Below, one piece after another: positions 32,793 to 41,492 of a stretch of DNA of 64,000 nucleotides. Numbering within the stretch: the stretch's first letter is position 1; every line of letters begins with the position of its first letter. Under the pieces are notes generated by a model that was not told the DNA's origin, did not search any database, and saw only the letters and a program-made list of their open reading frames with translations. This DNA is from a candidate division NPL-UPA2 bacterium Unc8. GTDB taxonomy: Bacteria > NPL-UPA2. The translations under genes were made by a program, and so were the position numbers. The stretch covers positions 124,001-188,000 of the forward strand of contig NDHY01000001.1 of the NCBI GenBank assembly GCA_003574845.1. Reading direction: 5' to 3'.

Positions 32793-35700
32793 ATGCCTAA
32801 AAGAACTGACATAAAGAAAATATTAATCATTGGCTCAGGGCCAATCGTCATTGGCCAGGCTTGTGAGTTTGACTATTCAGGAACCCAGGCTTGCAAGGCT
32901 TTAAAGAAGGAAGGTTATGAGATAATACTGGTAAATTCAAACCCGGCAACAATTATGACTGACCCTCAAATGGCTGACAAAACCTATATTGAGCCGCTTA
33001 CTGTTGAGAATATGGAGAAGATAATTATCAAGGAAAGGCCGGATGCATTACTTCCCAATCTTGGCGGTCAGACCGGGCTCAATCTTTCATCTGAACTTAG
33101 TAAAAAAAGAATATTAGATAAATACAATGTGGAGTTGATTGGTGTAAGCGAAGAGACTATACAAAGAGGTGAAGACCGGATTATCTTTAAAGAGACAGTG
33201 ACTAAGCTTAATATTCCTGTGCTTAAAAGTTCGCCTGCATATTCTGTTGAGGAGGCAGAAAGGGTCGCTCAAGAGCTTGGATATCCGGTGGTTCTAAGGC
33301 CGGCATATACTATGGGAGGAACAGGCGGAGGCATAGCCTATAATGTAGAGGAATTGAGAACAATTGTTGTTAGGGGATTGTCAGTAAGCCCGATAGGCCA
33401 GGTGCTCATAGAGGAGTCGGTTTTAGGTTGGGAGGAGCATGAACTTGAAGTGGTCAGGGACGCGAAAGGCAACAAGATTACAGTTTGTTTTATTGAAAAT
33501 GTTGACCCAATGGGAGTGCATACCGGGGATAGCTTTTGTGTTGCGCCAATGCTAACTGTTTCAAAAGAATTGCAAGAAAAACTTCAGGAGATGTCTTACA
33601 GGATTGTTGAGGCTATTGGCGTCCTGGGCGGTTGTAACGTGCAATTTGCTCATAATCCTCAGGATGGCAGGGTTGTTATTATTGAGATTAATCCCCGGAC
33701 TTCACGCTCTTCAGCCCTGGCCTCAAAAGCAACGGGTTTTCCTATTGCCCTTATATCTGCAAAATTAGCGGTGGGCATAACTCTTGATGAGCTCCCTTAC
33801 TGGAAGGAAGGTACGCTTGATAAGTATGTGCCGAGCGGAGATTATGTGGTGGTAAAATTCCCCAGATGGGCATTTGAGAAATTCCCTCAAGCTGAGGATA
33901 AACTTTTCACGCAGATGCAGGCTGTGGGTGAGGTGATGAGTATAGGTAAAAATTTCAAGGAGGCATTTCAAAAGGCGATACGTTCTCTGGAGATTAAAAG
34001 ATACGGCCTGGGAGGAGCTAAAGACTTTACCTCGCTTTCTCTTTCTGAGATTAGAGCGAAATTGGTTAATCCCTCAAGTGAGCGCATTTTCTTGATGTAT
34101 GAGGCGCTGCGTAAGGGTATATCAGTGGATGAGCTTTATCAGATGACCAAAATCAATAAATGGTTCATTGGCCAGATGCAGGAGTTGGTAGAATTTGAGA
34201 AAGAGATAAAAAAGTTCACTAACAAACGTTTGCCCCAAGATTTGCTTATAAAAGCCAAGGAGCACGGTTTTTCGGATAGATATCTCGCTCAAATTTTAAG
34301 CAGGACAGAAAAGGAAATCCACACCCAGCGACTTAATGCGGGAAAAATAGCGGCATATGAAGCAGTGCCGGTAAGTGGCGCTGATGCTGCCTATTATTTT
34401 TCAACATACCTGCCTGCGCCTGCCTGTACTGTGCCCGGCACAGCAGACAGGCCTGCCTGTGCAGGACGCCTAAACAAGCGAAAGATAATGATTTTAGGTG
34501 GAGGACCTAACCGCATTGGCCAGGGCATAGAGTTTGATTATACCTGTGTTCACGCTGCCTTCACATTACGTGAAGAAGGAATAGAGTCGGTAATGGTCAA
34601 TTGTAATCCTGAAACTGTCTCAACTGATTATGATACCTCGGATAAACTCTACTTTGAACCCCTGATAGTGGAGGATGTCCTGAGTATTTATGAAAAAGAA
34701 AAGCCCGATGGAGTAATTGTGCAATTTGGAGGCCAGACCCCTTTAGATATAGCAAAGGAACTTTACGAAGCCGGTGTAAAGATTCTTGGCACAAGTCCTG
34801 AGAGTATTCATCTTGCTGAGGATAGGCAGAAATTTAAAGAGATAATACAAGAGCTTAATATCCCCCAGCCTGAAAGCGGTGTTGCCTGTTCAGTGGAAGA
34901 GGCACTAATTGTAGCTAATAAAACAGGATACCCCTTAATGATGCGTCCCTCTTTTGTTCTGGGGGGGAGGGGCATGCAGGTTGTATATAATGAAAAGATA
35001 CTTTTGGATTATGTAAAGCAAGCCATAGAAATTAGTCCGGAGTATCCGCTGTTAATTGATAAATTCTTAGAGCAGGCTATTGAGGTTGAAGTTGACGCTA
35101 TTAGTGATGGTGAAGACGTGTATATTCCTACGGTAATGGAACATATAGAGCTGGCAGGGATTCATTCAGGGGACAGCGCTTGTGTAATTCCTGCACGCAG
35201 TATTTCCAAAGAAAACCTTATCATCTTGGAAGACTACACAAGAAAGATTGCTAAGGCGCTTGGGGTCGTCGGTTTGATGAACATCCAGTATGCCATAGTA
35301 GAAGGAAAGGTTTATGTATTAGAGGCTAATCCTCGTGCCTCGCGAACTGTCCCGATAGTAAGTAAGGTTATGGGTATATCAATGGCAAAAATAGCAACAC
35401 TGGTTTTAATAGGCAAAAAATTAAAAGACATAATCCCTGCAGGAAAGAAAGAGGTTTCTCATATTGGCGTAAAAGAAGCTGTGTTTCCTTTTAATATGTT
35501 TCCTGCGGTTGACCCTATTTTAGGACCTGAAATGAGAGCAACTGGTGAGGTAATGGGAATTGATACAGACTTTGGACGAGCCTTCTATAAGGCGCAGCTT
35601 GCCGCTCACATGAGGCTTCCACAAAAAGGGACCATCCTGATTACCATAGCTGACAAAGACAAGCCGCAGATAGCCGCTATAGCCAGAGTGTTTGATGAAT

Positions 35701-36008
35701 TAGGTTTCAAAATTCTCTCTACCTCAGGGACAAAAGACTACCTTGAGAAGCAAGGAATCAAAGCGCAAAGTATTTTCAAGCTCCATGAGGAACGACCGCA
35801 CATCGTAGACTATATCAAAAACAAAGAAATAGATTTGGTAATCAATACTCCTATTGGCAAAGGCGCCAAATATGATGACAGCTACATCAGAAAAGCGGCT
35901 ATTCAATATGGGATTCCTTACATTACTACAGTGGCAGGAGCACGGGCAGCTGCATCGGGCATAAAAGCGGTCATAGAAGGAAAGCTGGAGCTGAAATCCA
36001 TTCAATGA
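32793..36008 (+). CDS. carB: Carbamoyl-phosphate synthase large subunit
   Basis: The 1071 residues form two ATP-grasp halves plus an MGS-like allosteric domain. First half: 'KILIIGSGPIVIGQACEFDYSG', 'VVLRPAYTMGGTGGGI'. Second half: 'IMILGGGPNRIGQGIEFDY', 'LMMRPSFVLGGRGMQVVY'. C-terminal domain from about residue 940. It makes carbamoyl phosphate for pyrimidines and arginine with CarA, which is not in the window. The linker before the second half is unusual: after 'YYFSTY' the normal acidic EEEN-type segment is replaced by about 20 residues (LPAPACTVPG...) encoded by a GC-rich 57-bp imperfect palindrome (34409-34465) that keeps frame. Confidence 0.95.
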   Translation: MPKRTDIKKILIIGSGPIVIGQACEFDYSGTQACKALKKEGYEIILVNSNPATIMTDPQMADKTYIEPLTVENMEKIIIKERPDALLPNLGGQTGLNLSSELSKKRILDKYNVELIGVSEETIQRGEDRIIFKETVTKLNIPVLKSSPAYSVEEAERVAQELGYPVVLRPAYTMGGTGGGIAYNVEELRTIVVRGLSVSPIGQVLIEESVLGWEEHELEVVRDAKGNKITVCFIENVDPMGVHTGDSFCVAPMLTVSKELQEKLQEMSYRIVEAIGVLGGCNVQFAHNPQDGRVVIIEINPRTSRSSALASKATGFPIALISAKLAVGITLDELPYWKEGTLDKYVPSGDYVVVKFPRWAFEKFPQAEDKLFTQMQAVGEVMSIGKNFKEAFQKAIRSLEIKRYGLGGAKDFTSLSLSEIRAKLVNPSSERIFLMYEALRKGISVDELYQMTKINKWFIGQMQELVEFEKEIKKFTNKRLPQDLLIKAKEHGFSDRYLAQILSRTEKEIHTQRLNAGKIAAYEAVPVSGADAAYYFSTYLPAPACTVPGTADRPACAGRLNKRKIMILGGGPNRIGQGIEFDYTCVHAAFTLREEGIESVMVNCNPETVSTDYDTSDKLYFEPLIVEDVLSIYEKEKPDGVIVQFGGQTPLDIAKELYEAGVKILGTSPESIHLAEDRQKFKEIIQELNIPQPESGVACSVEEALIVANKTGYPLMMRPSFVLGGRGMQVVYNEKILLDYVKQAIEISPEYPLLIDKFLEQAIEVEVDAISDGEDVYIPTVMEHIELAGIHSGDSACVIPARSISKENLIILEDYTRKIAKALGVVGLMNIQYAIVEGKVYVLEANPRASRTVPIVSKVMGISMAKIATLVLIGKKLKDIIPAGKKEVSHIGVKEAVFPFNMFPAVDPILGPEMRATGEVMGIDTDFGRAFYKAQLAAHMRLPQKGTILITIADKDKPQIAAIARVFDELGFKILSTSGTKDYLEKQGIKAQSIFKLHEERPHIVDYIKNKEIDLVINTPIGKGAKYDDSYIRKAAIQYGIPYITTVAGARAAASGIKAVIEGKLELKSIQ
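34409..34465. repeat. Palindromic GC-rich element inserted in frame in carB
   Basis: 57 bp (19 codons) with a perfect central stem CTGTGCC-c-GGCACAG (34429-34443) and outer arms built from CCTGCCTG / CAGGCCTGCC units. It falls exactly in the variable linker between the two synthetase halves, encoding a Pro/Ala/Cys-rich stretch unlike normal CarB linkers. Related palindromes are at 27240-27256 and 56552-56577. Confidence 0.75.
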
Positions 36009-36023
36009 GAGGCACAGAGAAGC

Positions 36024-38048
36024 TTAAACTCGAAACTCGAAAGATGTTGGAAATCTCCTATTGAGTGTCTGGCGGAGCAGGTAATGCTCGCCATCTCTTA
36101 ACTCGGGGTCGGCGGCAAGAATGAGGCCGGCTTCCCGTCGGGCAAGTTCCATCAGTTTCATATCGGAGGCGATATCTCCAATTCGCAGCTCAGGCATTCC
36201 TGATTGCCTGATTCCAAAAAACTCTCCCGGACCGCGCAGCTCTAAGTCTTCCTCGGCAATCCGAAAGCCGTCGCTGGTCTCGGTCATCACCTGGAGTCGT
36301 TTTCTGCCTTCCTGGCTGGCGGGACTCCCGAGCATAAGGCAATAAGACTGGTAATCTCCCCGTCCAACACGACCACGCATCTGGTGCAATTGGGCCAACC
36401 CAAACCTCTCTGCATTTTCAATAACCATTATCGAGGCATTGGGTATGTCTATCCCTACCTCAATAACCGTAGTGGAAACGAGAATGTCAATCCTCCCTTC
36501 CTTAAAGAGCTGCATTACCTTTTCTTTCTCCTCTCCCTTCATCCTTCCATAAAGCAACCCTACCCTGAGATGGGGAAAAATGTCTCTTTGAAAATGCCGG
36601 GCCATTTCGGTAGCTGCCTTTACTTCCAACTTCTCCGACTCTTCTATTAAAGGATAAACGATATAAGCTTGCCTTCCCTTTTTAATCTCCTCTTCTAAAA
36701 ACTTGTAAGCTCCCGGGCGGTCTTTCTCCCCCACCAGGTAGGTAGCCACCGGCATTCTCCCCGGGGGCAACTCATCAAGGGTGGAGATATCCAGGTCTCC
36801 ATATACGGTAAGAGCTAAGGTGCGGGGGATGGGGGTAGCCGTCATAAGCAAGACATCGGGGGTTTCCACCCCCTTCTCCCTCAAGGCCGCTCGCTGTTTC
36901 ACTCCAAACCGATGCTGTTCGTCAATGATTATTAAGCTTAGCCGGGAAAACTTAATCTTTTCCTGAATAAGAGCATGGGTGCCCACGACAATGTCCGCCT
37001 GGCCCGATTCTATCTCTTTTAGGGATTCCCTCTTCATTCGGGGACTGAGGCTCCCGATTAAGAGGGCAACTTTTACTCTCAGGGGCAGGAGCCATCTTTG
37101 CAAATTAAGAAAATGCTGTTCGGCTAAAATTTCCGTGGGCACCATAAGAGCGGCTTGAAATCCCCCCTCTACCGCCGTGAGGAGAGCAGAGGCAGCTACT
37201 ACCGTCTTCCCCGAACCCACATCTCCCTGAAGAAGACGGCTCATAGGTCTATCCTTCTCCATATCGGCCCGGACCTCCTCTATCACCCTCTCCTGAGCGG
37301 TGGTCAATTTAAAGGGCAGAAGCTCCTTCAACCTTTGGGAAAGTTTCCCCGAAGCTTTATGCCCGATTCCCTTACTCCGAATTTTCCCCGCCTTACTAAG
37401 AGCTAAGCCCAATTGCAAAAAGAAGAACTCATCAAAAACCAGACGGTAGCGGGCCGATTCTTTGTCTTCTTCGCTCTCCGGGAAATGGATATGGATGATA
37501 GCTCTGGGAAGGTCAATTAAAGAATGCCGGCGGCGCATATTCTCCGGCAGGATATCGGGCAGCCGGTTAGCATATTTATCAAGAACGTCTTTGATTAAGG
37601 AGCGCAGTCTCCTCTGGGTCAACTTTTCCGTCAGGGAATAGATGGGAACAATGCGGCCCGTATGGATAAGGTCCTCTTCGTCCCCGGCAAGGATTTCGTA
37701 AGCCGGGTTGACGATTTGAATCTCCCGGAATCTGTCCACCCTGCCGCTTAAGATGACGGCAGTTCCGACGGGAAAAGATTTCTGGAGATAGGATTGGTTG
37801 AACCAGACGGCATAAACGATTCCTGTTCCATCGCTAATAGCTACTTTGAGGATTTCCAGACGGGGTCGGGGTTTTTTCAGGCCCGAGGCCAGGACTTTTC
37901 CTTTGATGGTCTCCGTTTTACCTACCTGGATACGATTAATGGGCTTTAGGTTGCTTCTATCCTCATAACAGCGTGGGAAGTAGTAGATAATATCCTCTAT
38001 TGTTTCAAGACCAATGCGGGATAAGGTTTTTGCCCTTTGGGGGCCCAC
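36024..38048 (-). CDS. recG: ATP-dependent DNA helicase RecG (start uncertain)
   Basis: RecG reverses stalled forks and branch-migrates recombination intermediates. The wedge/OB domain is at about 30-150, the helicase lobes carry 'LLQGDVGSGKTVVAASALL' (Walker A), 'IIDEQHRFG' (DEQH variant) and 'MTATPIPRTLALTVYGDLD', and the C-terminal TRG region has 'MRGRVGRGDYQSYC'. 674 residues from a GTG at 38048. The conserved 'PLQYLKGVGP' lies partly upstream of that GTG in the same frame, but no ATG/GTG/TTG precedes it before the tmRNA. An ATG with AGGAG at 38091 is in a shifted frame. The last residues (EFRV) are encoded by a TTTCGAG repeat shared with 55440-55495. Confidence 0.93.
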   Translation of the reverse strand: MGPQRAKTLSRIGLETIEDIIYYFPRCYEDRSNLKPINRIQVGKTETIKGKVLASGLKKPRPRLEILKVAISDGTGIVYAVWFNQSYLQKSFPVGTAVILSGRVDRFREIQIVNPAYEILAGDEEDLIHTGRIVPIYSLTEKLTQRRLRSLIKDVLDKYANRLPDILPENMRRRHSLIDLPRAIIHIHFPESEEDKESARYRLVFDEFFFLQLGLALSKAGKIRSKGIGHKASGKLSQRLKELLPFKLTTAQERVIEEVRADMEKDRPMSRLLQGDVGSGKTVVAASALLTAVEGGFQAALMVPTEILAEQHFLNLQRWLLPLRVKVALLIGSLSPRMKRESLKEIESGQADIVVGTHALIQEKIKFSRLSLIIIDEQHRFGVKQRAALREKGVETPDVLLMTATPIPRTLALTVYGDLDISTLDELPPGRMPVATYLVGEKDRPGAYKFLEEEIKKGRQAYIVYPLIEESEKLEVKAATEMARHFQRDIFPHLRVGLLYGRMKGEEKEKVMQLFKEGRIDILVSTTVIEVGIDIPNASIMVIENAERFGLAQLHQMRGRVGRGDYQSYCLMLGSPASQEGRKRLQVMTETSDGFRIAEEDLELRGPGEFFGIRQSGMPELRIGDIASDMKLMELARREAGLILAADPELRDGEHYLLRQTLNRRFPTSFEFRV

Positions 38049-38151
38049 TCCTTTAAGATACTGGAGAGGGCTTTCTATTGTCCCTTTCCATTCTGACTCC
38101 TGAATTCTGACTTCTGGCTCCTGAGTAGTTACTGATTTACTTTCTATCTGA

Positions 38152-38502
38152 TGGAGGCGGCGGGAATCGAACCCGCGTCCCGGAAGGGAAGAATAAAGAA
38201 GCGTCTACATGCTTATCCTATTCTTTGAATTCGCTTCACTCGGGCTCCAACAGGCAGGATCCTGAGGAAGCTATCCCAAATCTCTCTCATCCTGCCCACT
38301 TCAGGAAAAAGGCAGGACCAGCCTGCTACCGTCGTCTTCCTTACCCTGCAGGCAAGGCTAAGGAGACGTGTCAGCTTTAATTAGCTGGCAAAAGCGTACT
38401 GCTCGTTGGCAGTTAGTTTTTCGCCAGGTTTTTTCGAGGCCACCTGGCACCCTCGACATGCAACCTCAATGCCTCCTCTCCGGTCGAGACCATATCGCCC
38501 CC
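38152..38502 (-). ncRNA. ssrA: Transfer-messenger RNA (tmRNA)
   Basis: 351 nt. The 5' end GGGGGCGATATGGTCTCGAC pairs with the 3' CGCCTCC in a 7-bp acceptor stem. The 3' part has a tRNA-like T arm (GCGGGTTCGATTCCCGC). The tag frame reads (A)ANEQYAFAS then TAA, following the A-rich pseudoknot linker. The tag ending Phe-Ala-Ser is unusual compared with the common Leu-Ala-Ala. CCA is not encoded. smpB lies one gene upstream on the same strand, and recG follows directly. Confidence 0.95.
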
Positions 38503-38514
38503 TACCGTGAACGG

Positions 38515-39525
38515 CTAACGAAATCTAATTGCAAAGCCTAATGTATGCGTATATTTGTCCTCACTGGGAGTGCCGGGAGGATGACCTCTCTCGTAGAGAA
38601 CGGCGTAATTTAACTCTCCACTAGTAAATATGCCTTCCTGTTCTTTAATTCTACTCCCGAGCCCAAATGTGTATTTTTGTGGCTTCCAGGTGTCAGGGTT
38701 CACAAGATAGGCGCCTGCCCTTACCGCAAAGTTTCCAATCCATCTCTCAAGCCCGATGCAGAGAAATCCACTTACATCGCCCGGGTGTTCCCTTCTCTCT
38801 CCCAATGCATCATACATATCTATGGCAATAACAGTATCATCATCGGGCCTGATGGCTATTCCTGGACGGAGGTTTCTGATGTATCTTCTTCCAAAAATTT
38901 CAGGCTTATTTGCGTTCTGATAGAGAACGCCAACTGAGAACATCCCCCATCTCCCGAGCAGACCCACATCTACTCCAAAGGTATCGTCCTCCCACCTTCT
39001 GTAAGCAGGGCCGATAACAGTTTTTCTCCTATGAGTATAAGTCCGCCTTGCCCCAACTCTCAATCTTTCCTCCTGAAACTGCTTCCTTAAATTGACTCCC
39101 GCTGAAACCCCGGGAAAGAGCTCTGTCCCAAAGGAAAGCCATAGCCATCGGTCGGTCCAGTCTAATTCGCCCCAGGGCCCTTTAGCAAGGAGATTTCTCG
39201 TATTTACATAGCTAACCCCGAAGCCCATCTCTGCCAATTCTCCCAGATAAAGAGGGCTAACAAAGCTCACAAAGTCACTATACCTCAGCTCTTCCCGACG
39301 ATTGAGAAGGGCACTGTAGGCAAGCTCTGAGCGTCCCTCTTCCCAGTCGAGGACAAAGGTTAGACCTGCTGGATTCCAGTAGGTGGTATTAACATCATCC
39401 GCTACGGCAATAAATGCTCCGCCCATTCCCATTGGCCTGGCGCCCACACAGGCATAGCTATTAGGGAAAGCAACTCCACTAATGCAGGCGGCTATAACAA
39501 TGCATTTTATTAGTTTTTTCTTCAT
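38515..39525 (-). CDS. Outer-membrane beta-barrel protein, PorV/UPF0164-like
   Basis: The 336-residue protein has a signal peptide (about 1-25). The mature start 'GARPMGMGGAFIAVADDVNTTYWNPAGL' is the hallmark of the PorV/UPF0164 and FadL-related barrel families. The rest alternates aromatic and polar residues in amphipathic strands and ends 'LGFAIRFR', with a terminal aromatic-x-Arg that suits Bam recognition. It is probably an outer-membrane channel. The substrate is unknown. It lies between smpB and tmRNA on the same strand, with a GGGGG-type ribosome-binding site. Confidence 0.75.
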   Translation of the reverse strand: MKKKLIKCIVIAACISGVAFPNSYACVGARPMGMGGAFIAVADDVNTTYWNPAGLTFVLDWEEGRSELAYSALLNRREELRYSDFVSFVSPLYLGELAEMGFGVSYVNTRNLLAKGPWGELDWTDRWLWLSFGTELFPGVSAGVNLRKQFQEERLRVGARRTYTHRRKTVIGPAYRRWEDDTFGVDVGLLGRWGMFSVGVLYQNANKPEIFGRRYIRNLRPGIAIRPDDDTVIAIDMYDALGERREHPGDVSGFLCIGLERWIGNFAVRAGAYLVNPDTWKPQKYTFGLGSRIKEQEGIFTSGELNYAVLYERGHPPGTPSEDKYTHTLGFAIRFR

Positions 39526-39530
39526 TAGGA

Positions 39531-39983
39531 TTACCCCCTTTTCACTTTTGCTGCTCTTCCCATCTCCCTTTCTGCTTCTCTCCTGCGCAGTAGCTCTCTT
39601 TTGTCATACTGCCTCTTCCCTCTGGAGAGGGCAAGCTCTGCTTTTGCCAATCCACGCTTGAAGTAAATTTTTAAAGGAATAACCGTTAGCCCCCGCTCGG
39701 TTGTTTTCCCCTTTATCCTCTCTATTTCTCTCTTGTGAAGAAGGAGCTTCCGTCTTCTCCCCGGGTCCTCATCGCGCTCACTATCGCACTCATAAGGGGC
39801 TATATAAAGATTATAAATGAAAGCCTCGTCTCCGTCAACTCTAACAAAGCTATCCTTCAGGCTTACCATGCCACCCCGCAATGATTTTACTTCTGCTCCC
39901 CGGAGAGCAATCCCCGCTTCATAGGTTTCCAGTATTTCATAATCATACCACGCCCTTTTATTGGTAGCAACGTTTGCAGACAT
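39531..39983 (-). CDS. smpB: SsrA-binding protein
   Basis: The 150-residue partner of tmRNA in trans-translation rescues stalled ribosomes. 'NKRAWYDYEILETYEAGIALRGAEVKSLRGG' and the C-terminal basic tail ('KRQYDKRELLRRREAEREMGR') are diagnostic. It lies upstream of the tmRNA gene with one gene between. Confidence 0.97.
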   Translation of the reverse strand: MSANVATNKRAWYDYEILETYEAGIALRGAEVKSLRGGMVSLKDSFVRVDGDEAFIYNLYIAPYECDSERDEDPGRRRKLLLHKREIERIKGKTTERGLTVIPLKIYFKRGLAKAELALSRGKRQYDKRELLRRREAEREMGRAAKVKRG

Positions 39984-40000
39984 TGACCTTCTATGCTATG

Positions 40001-40029
40001 ATTTTACAACCCGTTTTCAGATAAATCAA
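40001..40029 (-). promoter_or_regulatory. Candidate promoter of smpB
   Basis: On the minus strand: -35 TTGATT (40024-40029), 17-base spacer, -10 TAAAAT (40001-40006). The start codon is about 18 bases after the -10, with AAGG between. It lies in the divergent gap with tRNA-Leu. Confidence 0.5.
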
Positions 40030-40040
40030 GAGAAAGTCCT

Positions 40041-40124
40041 GCCGAAGTGGTGAAACTGGTAAACACGCTACGTTCAGGGCGTAGTGGGCGCAAGCTCTTC
40101 GGGGTTCAAATCCCCGCTTCGGCA
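40041..40124 (+). tRNA. tRNA-Leu (CAG)
   Basis: An 84-nt class II tRNA. Acceptor GCCGAAG / CTTCGGC, anticodon loop TTCAGGG in the stem TACG/CGTA region (anticodon CAG), long variable arm, and T arm GGGG-TTCAAAT-CCCC. CCA is not encoded. Its last 19 bases overlap, antisense, the 3' end of the GuaB3-like gene. Confidence 0.95.
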
Positions 40125-41293
40125 TCCCCTTTACTGCTTCCCATTCCTACTTTTTGCACTGCCTGGAAAATCTTTCCTTCAGTCTGGATTGCCGGGGCAA
40201 TGATTATCTCGGTTAATTGCATCTCACTGATATTTTTAACGCCCAGGCTCCCCATTGAAGTTCGCAGCGCCCCGATCAGATTTTGTGAGCCATCGTCCAA
40301 TCTTGCTGGGCCAAATAAGATTTCTTTCAGGCTTCCCGTTACGCCAACGTAAATCCTCGTTCCACGAGGAAGATTGACGTCAGAAGTAGCCATTCCCCAG
40401 TGATAACCCTGCCCCGGGGCTTCCTTTGTGCGCGCCAGTGCTGAACCAATCATCACCGCATCAGCTCCACACGCGAACGCTTTGCATATATCCCCGCCGG
40501 TGACCATACCGCCATCAGCAATAATAGGAACGTATTTCCCTGTCTGCTTGTAATGGAAGTCTCTTGCCGCTGCGGTATCACACACAGCAGTAGCCTGAGG
40601 AACCCCTATTCCCAATACACCTCTTGTGGTACAGGCTGCTCCAGGGCCAATTCCGACGAGAAGACCTGCTATTCCAGTTTTTATTAGAGCCAGTGCAACC
40701 TCGTATGTTACGCAGTTACCGGCAATTACAGGAATTCTCATCATCTTGCAAAATTTCTCAAGGTCAAGGCTCTTGTAAGTGGAGGAAATGTGTTTCGGCG
40801 CCGCTACTGTAGATTGAATAACAAATATATCAGCGCCTGCCTTCTGGGCAATCTTGCCAAATCTTTCTGCTCGCTGGGGAATTGCCGAGACGGCAGCATA
40901 ACCACCACCTCTCTTTATTTCCTCTATCCTTTGCGAGATAAGAGTTTCCTTTATTGGCTTGCTGTAGGCTGCCTGCACCGATTCTATGTCCTTCTCTGAA
41001 GCCGGGCTGATGATCTCCTTAATTATCTCCGAAGGGTCATCATACCTTGTCTGGATGCCTTCTAAGTTCAGGATGGCCAGGCCGCCAAGATTGCCCATCT
41101 CAATGGCAAAGCGGACATCCACCACCCCATCCATCGCTGATGCCAGGATGGGTATTTCAAGCTCCAGTGTCCCTATCCTCCATGTCAGGTCAGTGTCTTG
41201 AGGGTTGATTGTCAAAGACCGCGGAATGAGAGCAATCTCATCAAATCCATAACACCGCCTTGCTTTTACTCCTCTTCCAATCCACATTCCCAT
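40106..41293 (-). CDS. GuaB3-type IMP dehydrogenase-related protein
   Basis: The 395-residue IMPDH/GMP reductase TIM barrel lacks CBS domains. 'MWIGRGVKARRCYGFDEIALIP' and 'ASAMDGVVDVRFAIEMGNLGGLAILNLEG' match the GuaB3 subfamily. The catalytic loop 'GIGPGAACTTRGVLGIGVPQ' carries the nucleophilic Cys, followed by 'IIADGGMVTGGDICKAFACGADAVMIGS'. Members act as GMP reductases or IMPDH-like enzymes depending on lineage. Its last codons are antisense to the 3' end of tRNA-Leu. Confidence 0.85.
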   Translation of the reverse strand: MGMWIGRGVKARRCYGFDEIALIPRSLTINPQDTDLTWRIGTLELEIPILASAMDGVVDVRFAIEMGNLGGLAILNLEGIQTRYDDPSEIIKEIISPASEKDIESVQAAYSKPIKETLISQRIEEIKRGGGYAAVSAIPQRAERFGKIAQKAGADIFVIQSTVAAPKHISSTYKSLDLEKFCKMMRIPVIAGNCVTYEVALALIKTGIAGLLVGIGPGAACTTRGVLGIGVPQATAVCDTAAARDFHYKQTGKYVPIIADGGMVTGGDICKAFACGADAVMIGSALARTKEAPGQGYHWGMATSDVNLPRGTRIYVGVTGSLKEILFGPARLDDGSQNLIGALRTSMGSLGVKNISEMQLTEIIIAPAIQTEGKIFQAVQKVGMGSSKGDAEAGI

Positions 41294-41353
41294 TTAATCT
41301 CCTCCTATCAAAAATAGTGCACCAGTTCACCTGAACACCAGTTTAAGAACTAA

Positions 41354-41466
41354 TTCAAAAGTTAAAAGTCAAAAGGCAAAAGTGCAAGTTAAAAGTTAAA
41401 AGTTTTTCAAATCAACTTCAAATTTTGAATTTTGCATTGTAATTTTGACTTTTGATTTTTGAATTT
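41354..41466 (+). repeat. A/T-rich dispersed repeat (AAAAGTTAAAAGTCAAAAG type), copy 1
   Basis: Fills most of the 199-bp gap between the GuaB3-like gene and the alcohol dehydrogenase. It contains 'GTGCAAGTTAAAAG' and 'TTTTGCATTGTAATTTTGAC'. An inverted near-copy is at 62340-62432, with partial copies at 42638-42676 and 55408-55440. Confidence 0.85.
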
Positions 41467-41492
41467 ATCTCCTCAGTCTTCAGTCTATTTTC

